The notes under the pieces were generated by a model that was given only the letters and a program-made list of their open reading frames with translations, was not told the origin of the DNA and made no database searches. DNA of 64,000 nucleotides from Psoroptes ovis (lineage: Eukaryota; Arthropoda; Arachnida; Sarcoptiformes; Psoroptidae): positions 372,001-436,000 of the forward strand of contig PQWQ01000026.1 of assembly GCA_002943765.1 (NCBI GenBank). Reading direction: 5' to 3'. Positions 23,100 through 34,800 of the stretch are shown here, one piece after another. Both the position numbers and the translations under genes were made by a program. The number at the start of each line of letters is the position of its first letter. Position 1 is the stretch's first letter.

Positions 23100-23483
23100 G
23101 TTTTTTCGTCTATTAAATTGAACAATTAACTATTTTGAAAAATACGATTAAAGCACAATCTTTTAGCTTAGATTTGAATTAGATTTTGCTGGGTGAAAAA
23201 TTTGAATTTTTCAATTCTTTCAATCGAAATACATTTCTTATTAAATCAAATTTATTTTTTGAAATTTTTTTTAAAATTCAAATTGTTAATTAATTAAAAT
23301 GTAAATTATTATATAAATTAATGAAATGATTTTGACATTTATTCAAATTATAATTCAAATTGTGAATTTAGTTGTATTTACTACTATTAGTATTTCTATC
23401 TATTTTTCTATTTATCATAATATTGATATTGTTTGTGTTTTGATATTACTTTTTTTTTGTGGCAAAATAATAATAAATTTCAA
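23100..23483. other. Short intergenic spacer
   Basis: AT-rich, between the ZP stop and the MGC-protein start. I looked for a further ZP exon here and found none. Confidence 0.4.
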
Positions 23484-24697
23484 ATGGGTTGTGCTAATTC
23501 AAGACAATGTAAGTTTATCATTTATTTTATTTCAAATTTTTCAATGTTTCTAATGGTCAAATAATAAAAGCGAGTAAAAAATCACAAAAATCGAAAAAAG
23601 ATTCACAACAACATCATCATCAACACCAACAGCAGCAGCAAATATTGCTAACAAAACAAATACCTAAATCATCCATTGTATCCGTATCAAATGTCGATTC
23701 AAAATATGGCTCGAAAATAATGCAACAACCAAATTCAACAATGGCCAAACAAATTCTATTAGCCGGCTTGGCTAATAGTAATGTTATCGGTGGTACGGGT
23801 GGTGCTAGTTCTGCTGCTCCTGCTGCTGCCACTGGTGCTAATTCATCAGTATTAACAAGTCAAATACAACCATCACAATTTGATTCAAAATATCAATCGA
23901 ATAATGCTTCAATTTTTAGTACGATTAGTTCACAAGGTGCCGGTAGTTCCATGTTAGGAAGTCAATTAAATCCAAGCGATTATCAAGCATCATCAGCATT
24001 CAGTACACAATCATCATATGGTGGTAGTGCTATAAGTTCAATGGCTACATATGGTGGATCTTCGAATTCTGTGCTATCAAATGATTCAGGTGTATCATCA
24101 ATGGCTGGATCAAATGTCTATTCATCAATGGCTGGAACAAGCGTCTATTCATCTATGGCTCCGGGCAGTAAAATTGGTGGCGCCGATGGTTCATCAGTTG
24201 TCGCTGGTAGTAATGTTGCTTCATCAACAGCTGGTTCTACAGCTTACGCATCAAGTTTTGCACCTGGTAAAGAGACTAATAGTAATTTCATTAGCAAAGC
24301 AGGTGATAGCTCTAATTTCATATCAACACATTCGATACCGGATCCAACATCAAAACTGGGTCCGGAAAAGCAAGCAATAAACATATCGGTAGCAATATCA
24401 AAAGGACCGACGACGACAACAACAACTATTCAACAACAGCCAAAAATATCTAAAATAACAAATAATGAAATTAATATTTTGGATAATAATAATAATAATA
24501 ATAGCAAATCAACAGTAAAATTATCAACAACAAACGATAGTAATGTACAAAAACTTTATACACCAAGTCAAATATATTCAAAATTTTTAGATGAAAAAGC
24601 ATTGACAGCGTCGACAACAGCAGGTGTCATCAGTCAATCATCTACATCAAAAACATTAATCACAAAGCAACCGATAGCAAAATTTTCTAAAGTTTAA
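23484..24697 (+). CDS. Ser/Ala-rich protein with predicted N-terminal lipid anchor
   Basis: Two exons: 23484-23508 and 23571-24697, joined T|CG across a 62-bp GT-AG intron; 383 residues. The tiny first exon gives MGCANSRQ, a classic N-myristoylation signal (Met-Gly) with an adjacent palmitoylatable cysteine, followed by a Lys/Ser-rich patch (SKKSQKSKKDSQQ) that would aid membrane binding. The body is Ser/Gly/Ala-rich with repeats such as SMAGSNVYSSMAGTSVYSSM, then Thr/Gln/Asn-rich stretches. No enzyme domain is recognisable. Probably a peripheral plasma-membrane or adaptor protein; that is inferred only from the anchor. Confidence 0.65.
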
Positions 24698-25803
24698 AAT
24701 TTTAGAAATTGAAAATTTCATTTTATTTTTTGAAAATTTGTAATAAAGAAAAATGAATTAATTATTTATAAATTGATTTGAAAAAATAATTGATTTCATT
24801 TCTGATGTGAAATCAAATCAAATCAAATTGGCCAAATAATACCTTGAACATTTGTATTTATTCATTATTTGCAAATTAATAGGCAAATAATTGTCACATT
24901 ATTAATTATGTAGATTAATGATTAATAAATGTAGATATGTATTGCATCTGGATAATTGGAAAATTTCATTATTTTTAATTATCACAGATTTCAATTATCA
25001 ATCATAGATTTTAAATGTGCTTTTCATTTCTTCTAAAAAGAAATTCAAAATTATTTTTAGGGTTATTGTCGTCGTTTGAAATGTTTGTAATATATTGGTG
25101 TGTTTAATACAATCAATTCGACAAATTTATAATGAAAACAAAACAAAACGAAAAAAAAATTATTTCAAATTGAATTTCAATTGAAAATCGTAAGCAGCAA
25201 ATGACAAATTGATATCGTAAAATGGTTGAATATCCTGTCGTATTACAATGCTGTTTGTGTGCCTATTGGTAATGGCAATGAATAATACTTGGCAATGATA
25301 ATAACCAAATACTGTTAACAAAAGTGTAGAACAAAACCTTTAATCATTTTATTATCATTGAAATTATCGTTGTTATTATTGTTTTAAAAATTATTATTAA
25401 TCAATCAAGAATTTGGTTGTTTGGTTTTTTCCAAGCTTTAAAATATATCAAAGATTTCAATATTCACGTTTTTGCCATTCAATATGTGTGTATCATCAAG
25501 TAATTATGTAACATTGATTTGTTAATTTTTGTTTGTTTGTCTGTCTGTGTTGTGCTGAATTATCTTGTCGGGGTTTTTTTTTTATTATGAAAAATAAATC
25601 GTCAAAATGATATTAAACGACAATTACGCTGGAAATAATTTCAAATTTATCAAATGATTATAATTGACAAGAATTTTTAAATGTATATTATTTTTCGTTG
25701 GCAGTCTGCAAGCGTGTGTCGATGTTCAGTGTTTTGAATTGAATGAATTGTTGTTGAATTATTCAATGAATTTTTAATTTGTGATCGTATTTATGTTGTC
25801 AAC
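24698..25803. other. Intergenic
   Basis: AT-rich spacer between the MGC-protein stop and the peroxidase start, both plus strand. A polyadenylation-like AATAAA lies about 45 bp after the upstream stop (near 24742). No gene seen. Confidence 0.35.
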
Positions 25804-28800
25804 ATGACACGACTATCGATTTCATTCAAATCTATTCGATTATTTTCCATATTAATTATTTTATTCCTCATCGATTACATCAATTGTCATTATTATTATC
25901 AAAATGTGATCAACGATGATCATCATCATAATGGTCATGATTTAATTTTTTTACCAACACATCGGATACTAATTAGAGAAAATGAAACGAAAATCATTCA
26001 TGATCTGAGAATTCCTCGTCAAATATCAAGAAATTCAAATCGTAATCGTAATCGTGGTGGTGGAAATTCTCGAAACAATAATGACAACAATATTCAATCT
26101 GGTATTTAATTTGAAATCAAAATTGGATCCATTGATGATGATGATGATGATGAAGAACAAGCAAAACAACCCTTGTTCCGTGATCACAAGGGTGGCAATA
26201 GTATGGTCACATCAGCCGTGCCCTGTCAGCAGTCTTGTCAAATCCCTATCGGGACTAAAGTTGGTATTGATTCGCGATCCAACTGTTGGAAAGAACAATT
26301 TCGTCGTGTGGCCATCAGCAGTCTCCGTCCATCTCTGATTCCAAAGATTCAGTATGTCCAACTTCGACGCTTGGCATAGTGTCATCATGGGCACTCGGGT
26401 GTAAAAAACATCCGAAAGGTCGACTGCAGCAACCTTGGCAAACTTATCAGCTAGATCATTACCAAAGTTGCCACAGTGCGACCTTGTCCATTTCAGACAA
26501 ATATGGCCACGATGGTTACACACGATACGAAAAATGTCCTGCACTAATTCATTAAGTGTATAGATATTATGCAAAGCCCAAATCGCTGACATAGAATCAG
26601 TTATAATTTGAGCATCGACAATACCATTTTCAATGATCCAAACCAATGCGTTGCGGATGGCCAACAATTCAGCCTGAAAGACTGAACATCCAGCGCCAAG
26701 GCGGAAACATTGAATTACACTTGGGATGCAATTTTCATCATTGAAAACAACAAAAGAACACCCAACCAGGTCCTCAGACCTCGATCCATCAGTGAAAATG
26801 GTACAACTATGAGAGTCAGTACAAAATTCCAACTCAGCATCGATCCTCTCAATAAAAAAAGATTGGACCAACGCTGGATGGATCGAGTCTTTGAACCTGA
26901 TCGGGAATTCATATTGTTCCCTCAGATAAGCATCACTTTTTATCCTGAAAACATCTGATCGCAGCTTGATCACCAAGTCAACGGGAATCAAATTAGCAAT
27001 GATCAACGATGCTTGCAGCGACACAGTTCTGGAAGCGCGAATCATACCAACAGCAAAACGTCTTTGCAAACTTAACAGTTTGCCACGTTTCGTTCTGCTT
27101 GACAAGACACTGTTCCATACAGGGCAGGCATAAACTATCATCGGTTCGATCGCTCGAACGTAAATAGTACGTAAGACGTCATACGATAAGCCCCATCTTG
27201 GACCAAATTTTTTCTTGATGCAATTAAACATTTTCATTGATTTTGTCTCGATATAGTCAATATGATTTGCCCATGTTAGTTTTGAATCAATCATCAAACC
27301 AAGTATTTTTAAACATGGTACTAAATCAATTGATCTGCTATTCATAATGATCGGGAAAGACGCCAAATTTCTATGTCTTGATATAATCATGCACTTGGTT
27401 TTGGCGGGATTAAACGATAGGCCATTATTTAAGCCCCATTCTGCAATAATCGATAGCAGACTATTTGTTAGATCTGCAGCCAATTCTTGGATTGGATGTT
27501 GGCAGATGAGGATGCAATCATCCGCAAAAGCCTGCAAATGACATCCCCTTGGCAACGACATTTTCAATAGGTCATCAATTAGTACATTCCAAAGGAGTGG
27601 CGACAATTTACCACCTTGAGGGGTGCCACCTGTAGCCATTTTAGTAAATGATTGATTCATTAGAGATAATTCGATAGTACGATCACAAAAATAATTATGG
27701 ATGATTGCATACAAATTTGAAGGAACATTAAATTCTCTGAGTCTGTAAAGAATGATGTCATATCTTGCAGAATCAAATGCGCCTGAAATATCAAGCGATA
27801 CGATATAACCATAATTATTTCGATCATTTATATCATTAATTTGTGATATTAAATTTTTCAATGCTAATTCAGCACCTTGCTGAGGTAGGAAACCAAATTG
27901 ATTGTATGACAGATAATGATTGACGATTAGGTGATGCATAAGCCGACATTTAAGAATATTTTCAAAAATTTTTCCCATAACAGGAAGCAAAGAAATCGGT
28001 CGATACGATTTATAACCAGAGCCATTATTTTTCGGTATTAATTTGATAGTTGCTTTTTTCCAGTATTTTGGGAAAACACCAAATGCAAAACATTTGTTGA
28101 ACAGATTCAATAATAAGAAAGGATATTTATAATGTATTTGTTTGACTATGTTGGCAGATATTGCATCGAAACCTGGCGATTTGTTATCTTTTTCCATATT
28201 GACAGCAGTATCGACTTCATTTTTAGTGATACAAAAATCTTTTTTGTTACAATTAATTATATAATGATGGTGAACAATAGAATTATTATCATTATTCATA
28301 TCTGGAAACATCTTATTCAATAAATATGTTGCAGTTTCATTTATGGATACACACCAAGTTGTATCATCTCTCTGTATCGTTTTCAATGTTTGATTGATCG
28401 ATAATTGATTTTTGCAATGATGATATAACTTTCTCCAGACATTGTATCTATCAATTTGATTCAAATAATTTCTACAATCATCAATTCTCGTCTTTTCTAA
28501 CAAATTTTTGAAATCATTAACACAGGTCAAATATCTTGCTCGCCACAAGGCGCGATTCACTGGGCAACGTTGACGCTGATAACGTCTACGCAGATTTTTC
28601 AATAACGATAGTTTCATTTTCAAATCTTGTGACAATTTAGTTTTAGATGTTGGTTTCAATATTGGTAGACAGTCATCACAAATTGCACAAATAGTATTCA
28701 TAAGATCATTGACAAAATTTTCAATATCAATATTAGAATTAAGTGTCTTTGCATTATCATCAAAATAAGATAAAATAGATATTTGTTCGTTAAATTCAGA

Positions 28801-31800
28801 CCAATCGATACATTTGGTGTTATATTTTCTTGTTAAATAATAAGATTTAATCGGAGGAATGGTGTCGAAGATAAATGAAATCAAGTTGTGGTCAGAGCCA
28901 GAGACTAGATCTTCTACTTTCCAATTCGAGACATAATTGATTGCACGTTGATTAATCACTGTTAAATCGATCGCGCTCTGATGTCGACTATTATCGAAAG
29001 TCATTTTGCCATCATTTAGAATTATGAAATTTAGGCGACATGTAAAATTTAAAACAACAAGTCCACGTTCATCATTAAAATTCCCTCCCCAAACCCGATT
29101 ATGACTATTGAAGTCGCCAGAAATAACAATAGGATATTTTGAATAAGAAATAACCAATTTTTCCAAATTTTCAAGATGATTTTTGAGTGATGAAATTTCT
29201 TCGTTTTTGGAAAAATAGACACAACATAAAATAAATGGCACAGAACAATTCACCAAACAACATGCACAATTTGAATTTGTGAACTGATCGATTTTAAAAA
29301 TATCGTATGAGGATACAATAGCACATTTTGGTTTTACTGGGTGATAAACACTGTTAAATCCAGAAAAACCAGCTGAAAAAGATACATGAGGTTCTTGGAT
29401 ACAGAATAGCGATGATTTTAACAATGTAGCATTTGTCAGGAACATCAGTGTTGACTTGTAGCTATGCTGCAAGTTCTGGGTCAATATTTTGATATTTGTT
29501 TGACTAGTATCCATAATCAATATTGGATTTGATGCGTTCCAAGGCGATTTTGTATTCATTGCAGTTTTTGTCAAAAACTGAATGTTTAATGCAGACAACT
29601 TTTCTTGGATTTATTGTGTTGCGATATATACAATTCGTGCATGTTGGTGATGAATCAGATGTTGAAGTCGATGCTGCAGAACAAGTACGTGAAAGATGTT
29701 CGCCTTGACATTTGCAGCAAACGGGCTTGTTTTTGCAATATTTCATCGGATGCCCGAAGCGTAAACACTGAAAACATTGCGTTACCGAAAGATAATCTTT
29801 TACAGTGCAACATTTATAACCAATAAATAATTGACCAAGCTCAATACATTTTTGCCACACTAGTGGAGAAGCTTCAAAAATCATATACTTGGTTCCTACC
29901 CGGTCAGTTTTACTACGTATTTTCTTAATAAATTGTCTTTCATCATTCAAAAGATTTTTAATTTCTTCATTCTGCTTCAATATATAATTGACGATCTGTT
30001 CATCATCAATATCCAACTCAATGCCCAATATTTGAAACGTAGGATGTCTTTTACTCGGGATATTTATTTTAAGACCACATTTTAGGTTGTTCAATTGTTC
30101 TCGTAAATGCAAACAATCTTTCTTTTCTTCACATTTAATGATAACTTTCTTGTTCCTTATTGGAATCACTTTTTTCATTTTGATGCCAGAATTCGCCAAT
30201 TGATTTGATGAAAAAACCCCTTTCATGCACGATAGTGTTTGTTTCGAATCGACGATTTGAGCATTATTATCTGGTTCTAGAATGCAAATATGTTCAGTCT
30301 TCTTTTTGATATCATTTTTAACTACTTGAGTGTATGATGGTTTTGTATCTTTAGTTTGAATCGAGGATTTAAGACTCTTGATTTCCAATTGTGCCGATGT
30401 CATTAAAGTTTGAATGAATACAGAACAAGCAGCCAGCTCCTTTTTGTAACCAGAAATATTCGTGTTACCGTGCACGTTCGATAATTTTTCCAAAAACTTG
30501 GCCCATTCGTGGCCTAATTGAATATTTTTATCAAAGTTTGACATATTAAAAAAAATTTTTTTTTCGAAATTTTTTATTTGTTGTTGTTAGCACAACGACT
30601 ATTTCATCAAAATTGGATCCATTATTTTTTTAATTTTTGAAAATTTCAGTACAATGCCGGACTAGTAATGGCTTTCCAGGTGTTTGTTTACCCCGTGGAC
30701 TCTGTCATTCTTTATATGGTGATGTAAGATACTATGAACAAGACTCATGTCGAACATCGGTGAATGGTGCCCGTGTTGTTGGTGTTTGCTGCCCAGTTGA
30801 TGCCAGCTTCTCACCTAATCCACGTGCAAGTAAATATTTTAAAATTCTTCAAAGTACAACTTGATTAATATTTTAAACAAATTTCAAGGAGTACCTTATC
30901 GAATAAGGATTCCGAGAAGTAATGCACAACCAATACGAATATCACGCAGACAAATTTTGCAAGCAATTCGACAAGCAGATGCCGATGTTGCCCGATATTT
31001 AGTATTGGAAGAAGTATTCACTGGTGAATTAGGACAAGTACAAGTAGCATTTACACCGGCACACTTTCTTCAAATGATGTTTGGTCCACCGGATCAAAAT
31101 CAACAATTATCAAATTTATATGGTTTTCGTGCATTACAATTGACAAGAGCATTAGGTGAAAATTTACAACTATCACCGCTAGAATTACGTGATGGATTAT
31201 CATTGGTCACAATGCATGGTACACCATATGAACAATATTGTTTACAACAACCAAAATGTGATCGAAATTATCCATATCGTACAATCGATGGTAGTTGTAA
31301 TAATTTAAATAATCCATTATGGGGACAATCATTAACACAATTTAATCGTTTATTACCACCGGAATATAGTGATGGTATTAGTGAATTAAGAATATCGATA
31401 ACCGGTAGACCATTACCACCACCTCGTGCATTATCAACACAAGTATAGCATAATTTAAAATAAATTAATTTCTATAATCTTATAATAATAATAATAACAA
31501 TAATAATGATTTCATTATTTAAATCCATAAAATATTCGCAGATATTCGATACATCCGATAATAGAAATGCTCGATCATCAAATCGATGGAATGTAATGTT
31601 TATGCAATGGGGACAATTTTTAGATCATGATATTACACTTGGTTCTTCGACTCGTGGTAAGTCTTTCTCAAACATGAATGAATAAATATGTTTGAATTTT
31701 GAAAAAATCTCTTGGAAATTTCCTTTTAAAAATGGTAAAACTATGCTACATTAAACACGTTTTATATTCATATGTTTAAATTGAATAGAAACATATTCAA

Positions 31801-34800
31801 ATTACAAAGAAATTTGGGTTGAAAGTGAAATCAATTTATTTTTCATTTTGTTGAATTTAAAATCAAAAAGTTTTTTCCGATAAATAAATTCAAATTCAGC
31901 AACAGCAACAACAACAACACGATCAAAATGATTTTGAATAGAATGCATCATTTCAATCATTCTCTTCATTGAATTTCAATTGAATTTGATCGGGAAAATT
32001 TTTTTCTTTTTCAATGATTTTCTACAATCAAGTTCAATGTTGCATGATGATGAATTTTATATGACAATGAATCAATGAAATGAATCAGTGAACACAAAAT
32101 AATTATAATAATAGTCAATGTTTCTAGCTTTTTTCATTGTTATTATTTTCATTGAAAATTTACAATGAAATTTTCCATTTACTCTTTTATATTACACAAA
32201 TGCAATCAATTTATTGAAATATTTTCACATTTCAATTTATTAAGTGTTGATTTTAGATTTCAAAGATATCGAATTAAAATTACATTAAAATTTATGATAA
32301 TTTTAATTTAAATTAATGTATTGAAAATTGAGTAAAATTAATCCATATGTGTTTATGATGTCTCTCTGTGTTTGTAATTAATTCAATAATCTAATGAATT
32401 TTATTTGATTTTTATTTTTTTTCCTTATTTTGTCTAGCTTCAACTGGTGAAGGTTTATTATGTTGTAATCGTACGAATGCACAAGGACCATTAATACATC
32501 CGGCATGTCGACCAATTTATTTACCAATCGATGATCCATTTTATAGTCGACATAATCGTTGTTGTAATAATTTTGTTCGTAATGCTGTTGGACCGAAAAC
32601 TTCTTGTGGTCTTGGTTTGTTTTTATTTTCTAAGAAGAAATATATTTAATGCTATCGATTTTTTTAAATAAATTGACTGATAGGATATCGTGAACAATCG
32701 AATGTCGTAACATCATTCATTGATGCATCAATGATTTATGGTAATGATTTTAATCGTTCACGTTTAGTAAGATCATTTCGGAATGGTTTGTTGAAAACTC
32801 AACAAATCAATGGTAAAGAATGGTTACCATTTGATACGATGAATAATTCGTTAGCCTGTTCGATACGTAATCGTCAAGGTAATAATCGTTGTGTATTTTC
32901 GGGCGATGTACGTGTTAATCAACAATTTGGCATTGTTTCGTTACAATTATTATTTTTGAGGTAATTTTTTAAGTCAATTTTTTAAGGTGGAAAATTAAAC
33001 CTGTTCAATTTTTCATCATAATTTTCCTAGAGAGCATAATCGTTTGGCAAGAGCCTTAGCTCAAATGAATACTGATTGGGATGATGAAGCAATATATCAA
33101 GAAGCAAGAAGAATTGTATCGGCACAAATACAGCATATTACTTTCAATGAATTTCTGCCTGAAGCATTAGGTCGATCAGTGATACGACATTTTGATTTAA
33201 CATTACAACCAAGTGGTTATTGTTTGGCATATGATCCTGATCTTAATCCATCGATTTTAAATGAATTCGGTGCCGCTGCATTTCGTTGGCATTCAATGGT
33301 ACAAAAGAGTTATGATTTATTAGATTCAAATAAACCTGTTCGACAAAGTTATAGTATGCATGAAATATTTAATAATCCATCATTCTTGTATTCAAGAGAT
33401 TCATTAGATCAAGCGATACGTGGTCTATTGGTCAATCCAACCGATAGATTTGATCGTGTTTTCACTGAAGATGTAAGTATTGTCAAAATTTAAATTATTT
33501 CCAATCCATAATCTCATATTTTCATTATATTCAGGTAAAAAATTTATTATTTGCACAAACCAATAGTAATAATCAACGTGTCGGTATCGATCTAGTATCG
33601 ATCAACATTCAACGTGGTCGTGATCATGGTATGCCAACATATAATCAAATAAGAAGAGTTTGCAATTTGCCAACGGTTGAAGATTTTAGCCAATTACAAT
33701 CGCTATTAGCTAATCGTGATGATGTACAACGTTTACAGCGTTTATATGCGTAAGTATTATTATAAATTTGAATTTTTATTTATTTCAAATTTCATGTAAA
33801 TCGAAATAGACATGTGGACGATATCGATTTTTGGGTCGCTGGTAATCTCGAACGAACAATGGACGAAGGAATGTTAGGACCAACATTCAGTTGTATTGTT
33901 GGTGAACAGTTTCGTCGTCTTAAATGTAAATTTTTTCCATTAAATTTGAATTCTTTAGAATGGTTTTTCATTTCATTTCATTCCATATTCAAATCAAAGA
34001 TGGTGATCGTTTCTGGTATGAAAATGGCCAAATGAAACATTCATTTAGTGAAGGTAAATGCATTGCATTTATATTTAAATATAAATATTAAATGTATTCA
34101 TCATTTGATCGATTTTTATTCGTTTCATTTCTAATCAGATCAACTAAGAGAATTACGTAAAGTAACATTGGCCGCAATTATTTGTGAAAATGCAGATAAT
34201 ATTAATCGTATACAGCCATTAGCGATGAATATAATATCAGAACAGTTGAGTTTATTGAATTCATTTATTTATTTATTGTATTTGTTTATTTTGTGTATCA
34301 AAATATAACCCTTGTATATACACAGGAATCCAGAATTAGATTGTTCATCAATACCAAAAATGAATCTATCACCATGGTATAATCATAAATTGAATGAACC
34401 AAATCGTCGAACATTGAATGAATATAATCATAATTATAATCATGGATTGAAACAAGGACTTGAAAGTGAAATAATTAAAACCATTCATAAAGATAACAAT
34501 GCGAACATTGATGATCAACGTTATTCAAATAATTATCAACAACAACAACAACAACGGTCGAACGTTAGATCGAATAATAACCGTAGGCCATCACAACGTT
34601 TACGACAAACGGAAAGTGGGTATCGACAACGAGTTGCACCTAAACAATATCAACGAGATAATTCAAATAACCGGAAAAAATATGCTCGTTTATCTGATGA
34701 TGACCAAAATAATATAATTATTACACGAAAAATAATTAAAGTGGCACCAAATTATTATTATGAAAATCATCCAAGAGGTCATGCAAATCATCATCATTCG

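Larger units (their letters stand above)
26134..30605 (-). mobile_element. Full-length non-LTR retrotransposon (LINE, I/R1-like with RNase H)
   Basis: A 4472-bp element in antisense orientation inside peroxidase intron 1. It is bounded by the 18-bp direct repeat atcaaaattggatccatt. Reading on the minus strand: a 61-bp 5' UTR, ORF1, ORF2 overlapping ORF1 by 11 bp, about 60 bp of 3' UTR, then a (ATC)6 tail instead of poly(A). The AP endonuclease, reverse transcriptase and RNase H domain set places it in the I/R1/LOA assemblage; Jockey lacks RNase H. Both ORFs are uninterrupted, so the copy is young and possibly competent. Confidence 0.95.

Noticed and set aside
26054..26958. Plus-strand frames over the retrotransposon
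   Set aside because: They are antisense shadows of LINE ORF2. The minus frame carries the conserved reverse transcriptase and RNase H motifs.
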